NCBI GenBank assembly: GCA_014879665.1
Contig: JACSRP010000114.1
Location: 1 to 64,000, forward strand
DNA: 64,000 bases
DNA from: Anaerolineae bacterium
GTDB lineage: Bacteria; Chloroflexota; Anaerolineae; Aggregatilineales; Phototrophicaceae
Reading direction: 5' to 3'
Shown: piece after piece, positions 19,276 through 28,477 of the stretch
How the letters are laid out: each line of letters starts with the position of its first letter
How positions within the stretch are numbered: the first letter of the stretch is position 1
Program-made: the position numbers and the translations under genes
Notes under the pieces: generated by a model
What the model was told of the DNA's origin: nothing
Databases searched by the model: none
The model's input: only the letters and a program-made list of their open reading frames with translations

Positions 19276-19665
19276 CTATTTTCCGCCGGTATCAGAATCA
19301 ACTGGCGGCGGTGCATCAATCCAAATAGGTGTAGGCGTGATCGTATCTGCAGGGCGGGGGCCGGCATCTTCAACATCGCTGTTTGAGATGCGGTTGACCG
19401 GCACAACAGTCATATCGTGGTCGCACAGAATCTGGCAGCTTAAGCGTACTTCACCAAGCAGCCCCCGCGCTTCCAGCCGTTCTTTTTCGGCTTCAGTCAT
19501 GCGGGTTGGCTCGCCACGAATAAACTGAACCCGGCAGGTGGTGCATTTTGCGTTCCCCCCGCAGCGATGCAGAATATCAATCCCGTTGTCTTCAAGCGCC
19601 AGTACCAGCCGCCTGCCTTCAGGCACGCGAAAACTGCCATCATCTTTGAGCGTAATTTCCGGCAT
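19276..19665 (-). CDS. 2Fe-2S ferredoxin-type protein
   Basis: HRCGGNAKCTTCRVQF...LSCQ plant-type [2Fe-2S] cysteine pattern. Confidence 0.88.
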   Translation of the reverse strand: MPEITLKDDGSFRVPEGRRLVLALEDNGIDILHRCGGNAKCTTCRVQFIRGEPTRMTEAEKERLEARGLLGEVRLSCQILCDHDMTVVPVNRISNSDVEDAGPRPADTITPTPIWIDAPPPVDSDTGGK

Positions 19666-19690
19666 TTAGCAGAATCTCTTTTTTGATAAT

Positions 19691-20152
19691 TCAGGATGTC
19701 ATGTTTGGGCGTTTAAGAAACAGCGCTGTGCGCGTCACCTCAATGACTACTTCGCCATGCTGGTTGCGTCCGGTATGCTTGATCGTCACAATGCCCGCCT
19801 TCGGCCTTGAACGGCTGTCCCGTTTAGAGATAACTTCGCTCTCTACATAGACCGTGTCGCCGTGAAACACTGGGCGTGGGTGGGTGACATGTTCATAAGA
19901 TAGATTGCCGACAATCGTCCCCTGCGTCAAATCGTTGACGCTGATTCCGACAACTACGCCCAGCGTGAAAATACCATTCACGATGCGCTGTCCAAATTCA
20001 GTTTTTGCCGCAAAATCCTCGTTTAAATGCAATGGTTGGTTGTTCATCGTCAAAGTGCTGAATAGCACATTGTCGGTTTCGGTAATCGTCCGCCCGATTT
20101 CGTGCTTATAAACGGCTCCAATGACAAGATCTTCGAAGAATTTTCCAGCCAT
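19691..20152 (-). CDS. MaoC-like (hot-dog fold) dehydratase family protein
   Basis: FFEDLVIGAVYKHEIGRTITETDNVLFSTLTMNNQPLHLNEDFA. Confidence 0.88.
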   Translation of the reverse strand: MAGKFFEDLVIGAVYKHEIGRTITETDNVLFSTLTMNNQPLHLNEDFAAKTEFGQRIVNGIFTLGVVVGISVNDLTQGTIVGNLSYEHVTHPRPVFHGDTVYVESEVISKRDSRSRPKAGIVTIKHTGRNQHGEVVIEVTRTALFLKRPNMTS

Positions 20153-20222
20153 GCCGTACCCCGCTATGGAAAGCCAAATGACTGCGCGCGTCAGGTTGGA
20201 TTGTATCGCCTATAGAATGAAT

Positions 20223-20266
20223 CACGAAACTGCCTGATATGAGGGGGGCATATCAGGCAGTTCGTG
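20223..20266. repeat. Long near-perfect inverted repeat (hairpin), 18-bp stem
   Basis: CACGAAACTGCCTGATATG-AGGGGGG-CATATCAGGCAGTTCGTG, one bulged A. Confidence 0.8.
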
Positions 20267-20470
20267 GGGAAAGGGCACAGGATTCAATGTCCTACGCCTA
20301 AGAGCCTATCCGTTGAATTGACAGTAAATCGCGGTCTTGTTTTTACAGTACCCGTTTGGATAGACAGGCTCACTATCCTAAATTTAACGGGCTGCCCTGA
20401 ATTTATGGTTAAGCACAAATAAGCAGTGGATGAGAGGCGCAACATTTTGGCGAATAGCAAATGCGTAATC

Positions 20471-21613
20471 TTACGTCCCCGGCACGCCAATGGGCGCAAC
20501 GCCCTCGATGGTGGCCGCTGGATCGCCGCCCTGCGGCGTCGCTTGCGCGCACATCATCTCAGCCTGGCTCAACTTGCTGCTGGCTTCACCGCCGCCGCTT
20601 AAACGCAGCGCGTTCTGATATTGCGCCACCGCCGGGCAGTAACCATAATTCGGGTCAAAAGCCAGCGCATCGCCATAGCCAACATACTGCCGGTAAAGCA
20701 GATCTACAGCCTGCTGGTAGTAGCGCCCCTGCCCGAATGCTAGCAGGCGTTCCAGCGCGCTGATCGCTTGTGGGAAGCTGATGCCGATGTTGCTCATCGC
20801 ATTCAAATAGACTTCGCCAACTGTGCGCTCATAGCCAAGCTCGCCCGTTGGGATGCCCAGCGCCTCCATTTGTCCGACGATCCGGCTGCCGGCTGCCGGC
20901 TGCATGGCGTTGTAATAGTTGCGCGCTTGTGCCGCCAGCGAATCACCCAGAATCGTGCGTATGGTCACGCCCTCGAAACCCGGATCGATGGCATTGATGG
21001 CTTCAGCAAGTTCGGCTGCGTCGTTGTAATTGCCACTGGCGTATGCTGCCTGCGCCTCGCCAAGCAGCGCCGCCAGATCATAGGCCGCCCCCGGCGTTGG
21101 TGAAGGCTGTGCTGGATCAAGGGTCGCGGTAGGCGGCGGAGTTTCTGTTGCCGTGGCTGTTTGGGTTGCGGTAGCTGTCGCTGTCGGCTGGTTGGTCATA
21201 TATAACGCTGTTGCTGTTTGCGCATATTCGCCAATGCCGGGAATACCGGGTGTGATCGTCGCCAGAAATTGCAGCCGTGCATTTAATAACACCAGATTAC
21301 CGGTGGCGACATCGTTAGGAATGCGAGAAATTTGATCGCTAATCGCTGCGTTTTGCGTGGCCGTCTCGTTCACGCCAGCTTGCCGCTGCCCGCTGACCCA
21401 ACCCGCTGCTCCCGAAAGGGTGACAATCATCAGCGAGAAAAAGACTAGCACTGCAAAAATTAGCGTGGTTATGCCGCAGCCACCCTTTTCCTGCCTTTGC
21501 AGAAATGGCGGATCGTCGTCATCCGGCATGATTTCCTTTGCCGCTGAAATCGGGCGATCATCATACGGGGTGCGTGGCGAGGTATCGTCCAGCATATTTT
21601 CAGGTTCAATCAT
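20471..21613 (-). CDS. Hypothetical membrane-anchored protein with Thr/Ala-Pro linker and TPR-like C-terminal region
   Basis: TM TTLIFAVLVFFSLMIVTLSGAAGWV; linker TATATATQTATATETPPPTATLDPAQPSPTP; repeated helical Ala/Tyr segments. Confidence 0.7.
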   Translation of the reverse strand: MIEPENMLDDTSPRTPYDDRPISAAKEIMPDDDDPPFLQRQEKGGCGITTLIFAVLVFFSLMIVTLSGAAGWVSGQRQAGVNETATQNAAISDQISRIPNDVATGNLVLLNARLQFLATITPGIPGIGEYAQTATALYMTNQPTATATATQTATATETPPPTATLDPAQPSPTPGAAYDLAALLGEAQAAYASGNYNDAAELAEAINAIDPGFEGVTIRTILGDSLAAQARNYYNAMQPAAGSRIVGQMEALGIPTGELGYERTVGEVYLNAMSNIGISFPQAISALERLLAFGQGRYYQQAVDLLYRQYVGYGDALAFDPNYGYCPAVAQYQNALRLSGGGEASSKLSQAEMMCAQATPQGGDPAATIEGVAPIGVPGT

Positions 21614-21701
21614 CGCAAAATCATCGTGATTATGAGCAGTTTACCCGGCTGATTATACAGGCGGCGGCGAAAGCCTGTACAGCGCCGCTTCCCCTACGGC
21701 C

Positions 21702-22946
21702 TTACCCTGAAACGATCATCCCTGCCGCCCGTTCAACCACAATTTCGGCAACTTGCGCCTTGCTCATCAGGTCAAGCTGCTCATCGCTATCTTTAGTGAG
21801 CAGCGTCACGCGGTTGGTGTCCACGCTAAAGCCGGCATCGCTGGCGCTAATATCATTCGCAACCAGCAGGTCTACGCCTTTGCGTTCTAGCTTCGCGCGG
21901 GCGTTCGCCAGTAAATTCTCACTCTCAGCCGCAAACCCGATCACGACACGCGGAAACCCGCTTTTCTGCCGTGCCACTTTCACCGCTTCCAGAATATCTT
22001 CGTTATGCGTCAAAGGGAGCGAAAGGCTGTCCACATTGGCTGCCGTTTTTTTGATCTTCTGATCGGCAGTTGTTTGCGGGCGAAAGTCTGCTACCGCTGC
22101 CGCCATAATCAGTAAATCTGCATCGGCGCTGGCGGCCATTACCGCATCCAGCAGGCCGCGCATGGTTTCAATAGGTATAATTTTCGCACCATAGGGCGGC
22201 GGCAGGTGAACCGAGCTGATCAGCGTCACTTCCGCGCCCGCGTCCAGCGCTGCCTGCGCCAGCGCATAACCCTGCTTGCCGCTGGAGCGATTGCCGATAT
22301 AACGCACCGGATCAATCGGTTCGCGGGTGCCGCCAGCAGTGATCACCACTCTCTTGCCGGCCAGTCCTCCATTTTTGCTAAATGCCCACCTGATCGCACC
22401 GATGATCGTGCCCGTTTCTGGCAGTCGCCCGCGTCCGCTAAGCCCGCTGGCAAAGCGGCCTTCTTCCGGCTCGATGATGATCGCCCCGCGCTGCCTTAGC
22501 TTTTCGACATTTTCCTGTGTGGCAGGATGTTCATACATGCCCCCATCCATCGCCGGGGCAATCACCAGAGGGCAGCGCGCTGCCAGCGCCGTGATCGCCA
22601 CCAGATCGCTGGCAAAGCCGCCGGCCAGACGCGCCAGTGTATCCGCAGTTGCCGGGGCAATCACCACCAGATCGGCGGCTTCAGCCAACCCCACATGGGC
22701 GATATGTGTGGCTAATCCTAACGTGTTTGCTGCCCATAGATCGGTATAAACCGGACGCCCCGTGATCGCTTGAAAGGTGAGCGGCGTCACAAATTTTTGA
22801 GCGGCTTCCGTCATGATCGTATTTACTTCCGCGCCGTTCTGGGTCAGCTTGCTGGCAAGGTCTACCGCTTTATAGGCGGCCACGCTGCCAGTAACGCCAA
22901 GCACCACCCGTTTGTTCCTAAGCAGCGCAATCGCTTCCACGCTCAT
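21702..22946 (-). CDS. coaBC: Bifunctional phosphopantothenoylcysteine decarboxylase / phosphopantothenate-cysteine ligase
   Basis: VVLGVTGSVAAYKAVDLASKL, PAMDGGMYEHPATQENV, VVITAGGTREPIDPVRYIGNRSSGKQGYALA. Confidence 0.96.
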   Translation of the reverse strand: MSVEAIALLRNKRVVLGVTGSVAAYKAVDLASKLTQNGAEVNTIMTEAAQKFVTPLTFQAITGRPVYTDLWAANTLGLATHIAHVGLAEAADLVVIAPATADTLARLAGGFASDLVAITALAARCPLVIAPAMDGGMYEHPATQENVEKLRQRGAIIIEPEEGRFASGLSGRGRLPETGTIIGAIRWAFSKNGGLAGKRVVITAGGTREPIDPVRYIGNRSSGKQGYALAQAALDAGAEVTLISSVHLPPPYGAKIIPIETMRGLLDAVMAASADADLLIMAAAVADFRPQTTADQKIKKTAANVDSLSLPLTHNEDILEAVKVARQKSGFPRVVIGFAAESENLLANARAKLERKGVDLLVANDISASDAGFSVDTNRVTLLTKDSDEQLDLMSKAQVAEIVVERAAGMIVSG

Positions 22947-23039
22947 GTTCTATTCCCATTTCACAGGCAAAACACATTCGCACAGTATACTATTAGCCAG
23001 TCTGTAAATGAACAGAATGCCATTCTGTGGAGCGGAAAG

Positions 23040-23822
23040 ATGACATTTCGTGAAGATGCTTTAGCCGGGCAGCATATCGTGATCAGCGGTGGCGCCGGCG
23101 CTATCGGCGTAGCGGTGACTAAAGCGCTGAGTGATCACGGTGCGCGAGTGACCGTGAATGATATTCTGCCACGTGAAGAAGCAGTTCTCCGTTTAGAAGC
23201 AGCTGGCGTTCTGAAAGATCGTGTTCAGTATATACACGCTGATTTGACGAATCATGAGAACGTAGATCAACTGCTGGAACAAGCACGGGTAAATTTTGGC
23301 CCCGCGCATACCCTATGCTGCCATGCAGGCATGGTGCAGGCCGCGCCGATTATCGAATTTGACGATGGTCTATGGGATCAAATTATGGATGTGAACCTGA
23401 AAGCTGCCTATTTACTGGCGAAGGCCGGCGCGCGGGCCATGTTGAGTGACAGCGTGCGGGGGCAGATCATCTTTACTACGTCATGGGTCGGCGCTGTGCC
23501 GTGGCCGGATATTGCCGCCTACAGCGCCAGCAAAGCTGCCATGAACATGCTCATGCGCTCGTTTTCCCGTGAGCTTGCGGCGCAAGGTATCCGCGCAAAT
23601 GCTGTTGCCCCCGGCATCGTCGGCGCGGGGATGGCGCTGCGTCAGTGGGAAACTGAACCCGATTATCGCGCCCGTGCGAGTAAGGCAATCCCGCTGGGCT
23701 ACTTGCAGCCCGTTGAATCAGTCGCGGACGCCTTTCTATTCTTATGCAGCCCTGCCGCCAGCTATATGACCGGTTCAATTCTGCTGGTAGACGGCGGATG
23801 CAGCCTCTATCCGATGGATTAA
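23040..23822 (+). CDS. Short-chain dehydrogenase/reductase (start corrected from ORF at 22770)
   Basis: HIVISGGAGAIGVAVTKAL; YSASKAAMNMLMRSFSRELAAQGIRANAVAPG. Confidence 0.92.
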   Translation: MTFREDALAGQHIVISGGAGAIGVAVTKALSDHGARVTVNDILPREEAVLRLEAAGVLKDRVQYIHADLTNHENVDQLLEQARVNFGPAHTLCCHAGMVQAAPIIEFDDGLWDQIMDVNLKAAYLLAKAGARAMLSDSVRGQIIFTTSWVGAVPWPDIAAYSASKAAMNMLMRSFSRELAAQGIRANAVAPGIVGAGMALRQWETEPDYRARASKAIPLGYLQPVESVADAFLFLCSPAASYMTGSILLVDGGCSLYPMD

Positions 23823-23925
23823 GATAATCCCTCACCCGCTGTACTTCGGCTAACCATCCTCTCCAGTTTAGTTAGGAGCGGGCACGCCCGTTAGGTGCGG
23901 GTGGCGGTCAAAAATGCTATCACTT

Positions 23926-24858
23926 TTAACGAAGCTGATGGAAATGCGGCAGAACTTCTTTTGCCAGAAGTTCAATGCCCGCTAAATCTTCCTGATCCTG
24001 CCACATCAGTATCAGTCGGTACGCGCCGGCTTCCTGATACTTGCTGATATGCTCGACTATCTGTGAAGGCGTGCCGATGATCTTTTTCCGCTCTAGCAGC
24101 GAATCGCTTGGTGCCATCTCGCCGCCCGACCTTGTTCGTAGATCGGCATCATCTTTGCCGATGATGCACGGCAGCATCACCGAACGTTTAACCGCCGCTT
24201 TGTCGCGTCCATTTTTCTCTAGAAGCTCGTCTAGCAGTGCGCCCCGTTCTTTGAACATATTGACGTTGATGTGTACGCCATTCCATTCATCGGCATATTT
24301 CGCGGCCAGCGGTAGAGTGCGTTTTGGCCCGTTCCCGCCGATCAAAATAGGCGGCCCGCCAGCGCGAGAGGGACGAGGTAGTAATACTGCGCCGTCCAGC
24401 GAGTAATGCGTGCCTCCGTAGTTCACCGGCTCATCAGCGTGGTACAGCCTCGTGGTAATTTCCAGCGCGTCTTCCAGCATCTCATAGCGCGCCAGCTGAT
24501 CGTAGAAAGGGATACCAAACTGTTTGTGTTCACGTTCGTGCCAGCCTGTGCCCAATCCTAATACCATTCGCCCGCCGCTCAGGTCATCAATTTGTGAGGC
24601 CATACGCGCAGTCAGCGCCGGATGCCGGAATGTGGTTGGCGCAACCAGCGGGCCAAATTCAATATGTTTTGTATGGTCTGCCGCATAGGTGAGCGAAATG
24701 AAGGTTTCCAGCGAGTCATCATCCGGCGGGCCGATGGTATAGTGATCCGAGCGAAACACACATTGATAGCCCATCGTGTCAGCGGCCTCAATCAGCCTGC
24801 GCCAGCGCTCCCATGTCAGTCCCCATTGGCCTTCGATCATCAATCCGATGAAAGTCAT
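23926..24858 (-). CDS. Luciferase-like (LLM class) F420-dependent oxidoreductase family protein
   Basis: RLIEAADTMGYQCVFRSDHY, ARMASQIDDLSGGRMVLGLGTGWHEREHKQFGIPF, RPSRAGGPPILIGGNG. Confidence 0.92.
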   Translation of the reverse strand: MTFIGLMIEGQWGLTWERWRRLIEAADTMGYQCVFRSDHYTIGPPDDDSLETFISLTYAADHTKHIEFGPLVAPTTFRHPALTARMASQIDDLSGGRMVLGLGTGWHEREHKQFGIPFYDQLARYEMLEDALEITTRLYHADEPVNYGGTHYSLDGAVLLPRPSRAGGPPILIGGNGPKRTLPLAAKYADEWNGVHINVNMFKERGALLDELLEKNGRDKAAVKRSVMLPCIIGKDDADLRTRSGGEMAPSDSLLERKKIIGTPSQIVEHISKYQEAGAYRLILMWQDQEDLAGIELLAKEVLPHFHQLR

Positions 24859-24927
24859 GCCTTATGCCCTTTAACTAAACGTCGTATCGTTTGGGAATTG
24901 TAGCCCGATGCAAAATTCGCACCGCGT

Positions 24928-25767
24928 TCACCCCGCCGGCTTTCGCAACCGCCAGCGAATCGCCCATTCCAGCGGGCGCGAAAGCAGCCATATCAACGCC
25001 GCTCGAATCCGTCCGTGATGCAGCGTGCAGTAGGTGATCAGATCGCGGAAATAGAGACGTGTGGCGGCGGCGCTGCGCGTCACTGATTTTTCCCGGTGTT
25101 CTATGGGTGGGGCTGCCAGAAAACGAAACTTGCGACCTCTAAATCGCCGCGCTAAATCATCTTCATTGAAATACAGCAGCAGATGATCGCTCAATCGCAA
25201 ATCTTCTCGCCGCATCAGCGTACAAGACCCCGGAATCGCCTCAACATCAAAATCTGTTGTGCGATCCCATCCCTCGTCATAGTACCAGTGATGGTTTTCG
25301 GCCCTTTTCCGCGCAGATTGAAACATAAATTGCAGCACGGTTTGCGTGAGCAGCAGATAGGTGTAGGTTGGAATCCGCGAGCAGGTGCGCTGAATATCGC
25401 CGTTCGGGTAACGCAGCTGCATCGTTGCGCCCGCGTAATCCGGGTGACTGTCCATGAAATTGACCAGCGTTTCCAGCGCATCGGGCGGTGGCACTGTATC
25501 CGGGTTCAGCAGCAGCGCATATTCTCCGCTGGCTTTCTCCACACCGTAATTATTTCCGGCACAGAAATATAGATTTTTGCCGGGTTCCAGCAGCGTTATT
25601 TCGGAAAATTCGGCGCTCACCATACCCGCACTGCCATCGCTGGAGGCATTATCTACGACGATCACTTCAGCAAGGATTGTTGCCGCCCGTAATGCGGTCA
25701 AACATCGGCGCAGATCATCTCTGCCGTTGTAGTTCACAATGATCACGGAAATTCGTGCGGCGGTCAC
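24928..25767 (-). CDS. Family 2 glycosyltransferase (GTG start, 4-bp GTGA overlap with upstream stop)
   Basis: ISVIIVNYNGRDDLRRCL, VVDNASSDGSAGMV, LLNPDTVPP. Confidence 0.9.
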   Translation of the reverse strand: MTAARISVIIVNYNGRDDLRRCLTALRAATILAEVIVVDNASSDGSAGMVSAEFSEITLLEPGKNLYFCAGNNYGVEKASGEYALLLNPDTVPPPDALETLVNFMDSHPDYAGATMQLRYPNGDIQRTCSRIPTYTYLLLTQTVLQFMFQSARKRAENHHWYYDEGWDRTTDFDVEAIPGSCTLMRREDLRLSDHLLLYFNEDDLARRFRGRKFRFLAAPPIEHREKSVTRSAAATRLYFRDLITYCTLHHGRIRAALIWLLSRPLEWAIRWRLRKPAG

Positions 25768-26522
25768 TTCCGGGCAACGACCAGCGTCATATAGTTGAAC
25801 GCCCATGGCGCAGCAATTTTCACCACCCGCCCCATGCCCTCTGCCAGTGCGCTGGTCTTGTAATATCCCGGCGACTGAAAAACGCCGCCCAACCCGCGCA
25901 GTGTGAAAGCATGGCTCGTGGGTGAGACATGCTCAACCGTGAACCCAGCCGCTTTGACATTGCCCGCCAGCGCGCCGCGCGTGTACGTACTTTCATAAAA
26001 CGAGTCGTCGGTGAGGGAGCTTTTCCCGCTTGAGCGCCGCTTCCACGCCACCGCTTTATTCACAATATTCGGGTAGGGAATGGTCAGCACCAGCACGCCT
26101 TCAGGCTGTAACACGCGATACGCTTCATCTAGCGCGGGCATCATGCCCTGCTCAAAGTGCTCCAGCACGCCGAAGCTGAGATATGCGCCGAGGCTGTTTT
26201 CAGCAAAGGGTAGTTTATGCACATCTCCGCCAATCAGCGGCAGGGATGGGTCGTAGCGCCGCGAAATTTCCAGCGCGTTGACCGCATAATCCAGCCCGTA
26301 AACCGGATAACCCATCTGACGCAGGGTGATCACCACCGCGCTTAAGCCGCTGCCAGCTTCGATGATCGGCTTATCTTTGGGCAGAAATGGAATATATTTG
26401 TGAATGGTTTCCATCGAACGTGCTGAAGCCACCGCCTCAAGCTCAATTTCGACGGATGCGCCGTCCCAGATATTTTCCCATGTTTCGCGAGTGCTGTCGT
26501 AGCGGGTAGGTTCGCTCGTCAT
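25764..26522 (-). CDS. SAM-dependent class I methyltransferase
   Basis: PIIEAGSGLSAVVITLRQMG motif I; FGVLEHFEQGMMPALDEAYRVLQPEGVLVLTIPYPN. Confidence 0.88.
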   Translation of the reverse strand: MTSEPTRYDSTRETWENIWDGASVEIELEAVASARSMETIHKYIPFLPKDKPIIEAGSGLSAVVITLRQMGYPVYGLDYAVNALEISRRYDPSLPLIGGDVHKLPFAENSLGAYLSFGVLEHFEQGMMPALDEAYRVLQPEGVLVLTIPYPNIVNKAVAWKRRSSGKSSLTDDSFYESTYTRGALAGNVKAAGFTVEHVSPTSHAFTLRGLGGVFQSPGYYKTSALAEGMGRVVKIAAPWAFNYMTLVVARK

Positions 26523-26529
26523 TTTAGGT

Positions 26530-27234
26530 TCAATGTGTAGTTATCTTGGGCCGGGCGATAAAAATCAATTCATAAGCCGATAAATTTGGCATGATAGCCG
26601 GTGGCGGGTTGCGATGCAGCTTTCGAGCTGCCGCATTGGCAATATTTTGAAAAAGACTACCCGCAGTGAAAAGTTTTTCTACCCGGTATCCTGCTGATTC
26701 AAGCAGCTCACGTCCAGTTTTGACAGTGTATAAGTGCAGGTGCGTCCTGTCCATCACGCCGTAATCCACATAATCGAATTTACCCGCGAGATGTTTTAGT
26801 CTAAACGCCCAATACGCAATGTTGGGCAGTGAAACTATAACGATTGCATTTGGCGCAAGCAATGTGTGGGCTTGCTTAAGTAAATTTTCTGGATACTTAA
26901 GGTGCTCTAAAACGGCCGCTGCAAGTAAAACATCATACGGGGCGCCAGATTCTGCGATCTTTAGCGCATCCAGCATATCCAAATCTACATGATGAACTTC
27001 TTTACAACGCGTTTGCGCTATGGCTACTGCCGTGGAATCTGCCTCAAGGCCGGTGACTGTGCAGCCAAGCATTTTTTCCATGTACCCCGAAAGGTAGCCA
27101 CTGGCACAACCTAATTCCAGTACGCGGCTTTTTTCAGGGATCAGGCGCATCAATACGCTGTGTGCTTCATCAGGGTGCGCATGTTCAGGATTATAGATTT
27201 GCTCAAGGTGATATTTGGGTGCACTATCGGTCAT
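26530..27234 (-). CDS. SAM-dependent class I methyltransferase
   Basis: RVLELGCASGYLSGYMEKMLGCTVTGLEAD; AAVLEHLKYPENLLKQAHTLLAPNAIVIVSLPN. Confidence 0.9.
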   Translation of the reverse strand: MTDSAPKYHLEQIYNPEHAHPDEAHSVLMRLIPEKSRVLELGCASGYLSGYMEKMLGCTVTGLEADSTAVAIAQTRCKEVHHVDLDMLDALKIAESGAPYDVLLAAAVLEHLKYPENLLKQAHTLLAPNAIVIVSLPNIAYWAFRLKHLAGKFDYVDYGVMDRTHLHLYTVKTGRELLESAGYRVEKLFTAGSLFQNIANAAARKLHRNPPPAIMPNLSAYELIFIARPKITTH

Positions 27235-27257
27235 CTATGGGTCATTTCCGGCGCTTG

Positions 27258-28403
27258 TCAGCGGATAATCTTAGCGATCAGCGTTTCAACTTGCTCCACG
27301 CGCTGATCATACGTGTGATAGGTATAAGCATGGCGCTGCCCGTTTGCGGCAATCGCCTCGCGTTCAGTGTCGTGAGCGAGATAATAGGCGACTTTTTCCT
27401 TCAATTCAGCCTCTGTATTGTACGTTACCAGCGCCGGCTTGCCATCTACTTCTGGAAACCACAGCCGCGTGCCCGGCAGATCGTCAGTAATCTGGAACAC
27501 TTTTGCCCCCGCTGCCTCGAAAAGCCGCAAATTCCCCCCGTAGCGCATGAAATCGCCATGCGTATTCACGCTAATTTTCGCCGCCGAAACGATCCGTTCC
27601 ATCTCTTCGCCCAATGCCTGCCCGCGCACGAAACGGCGCAAACTGGCAGGCACATCATGTACGCTCCAGATGCCGAGATCAAAATCGCTCAGGGCTTCTA
27701 ATGCTTTCACCCGCCGGTTGTATAGGTGATTCGGCACCAGCGTTCCCACAAATGCGATATCGCAGGTGAGTTTTTTTTGCTCTGCTTCAGTCAGCAGGTA
27801 GGGATGATGAAATTCCGGATCACACGCGGAAATAGGCAGGCATTCCATGTGCTTTGCGCCAAGCTCCAGCCATTGAATTCCGTGATAATAATCATTGACC
27901 AGTACCAGATCATAGAGTGGCATCGCCTGACGATCAATGGCCTTTGAAAACACAATCGGAGATGTGCCGGAGGCGTAAACGAGCAGTGCGCCAGTTTCGC
28001 GCTGAATCTGTTTTAGCGTTTCAGGAAAGATAACCGTGTTATCACCCGTCATCCACAGAATGTCGGGATGAAATGCCCGCGTTTTTGCCAGTAGTTCGGC
28101 ATTCCGCTTGCGTAAATCTGGCCGGATTGCCGCCGGAATCCGGTGGTTGATGGCCGCCACCACTTTTGCCGGAGTGATGCCTTCGCTGTGTTTTTCCCGA
28201 TGTGCCGACTCGTTCAGTATTCCGTCCGGCAAATTTCGGTAGAACACATCCAGCGTATATCCGCGCTTACGCATCGCCTTCTCCCAGAAGTGCTGTGACA
28301 TGCTCGGCGGGAACAGCGGCGGGTTTTCCGGTGTTTGCGTCTGCGCCGCGCGCAGCGCTTCCGGGTGATGCAGCGAACTTACGAAGAGAATATGATGTGG
28401 CAT
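27258..28403 (-). CDS. Glycosyltransferase, CgeB/YkvP-like
   Basis: ILWMTGDNTVIFPETLKQIQRETG; CDIAFVGTLVPNHLYNRRVKALEAL; GGNLRLFEAAGAKVFQITDDLPGTRLWF. Confidence 0.8.
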   Translation of the reverse strand: MPHHILFVSSLHHPEALRAAQTQTPENPPLFPPSMSQHFWEKAMRKRGYTLDVFYRNLPDGILNESAHREKHSEGITPAKVVAAINHRIPAAIRPDLRKRNAELLAKTRAFHPDILWMTGDNTVIFPETLKQIQRETGALLVYASGTSPIVFSKAIDRQAMPLYDLVLVNDYYHGIQWLELGAKHMECLPISACDPEFHHPYLLTEAEQKKLTCDIAFVGTLVPNHLYNRRVKALEALSDFDLGIWSVHDVPASLRRFVRGQALGEEMERIVSAAKISVNTHGDFMRYGGNLRLFEAAGAKVFQITDDLPGTRLWFPEVDGKPALVTYNTEAELKEKVAYYLAHDTEREAIAANGQRHAYTYHTYDQRVEQVETLIAKIIR

Positions 28404-28477
28404 AAGAATTTTCGCAGGCTACTTTAGCGTGCCAGATAATTTACGGTTCGGTAACGGCCGTAAACCTGTTATACCGC

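Noticed and set aside
22770-23039. 90-aa N-terminal extension of the SDR ORF
   Set aside because: Antisense to coaBC; the real SDR start MTFREDALAG is at 23040
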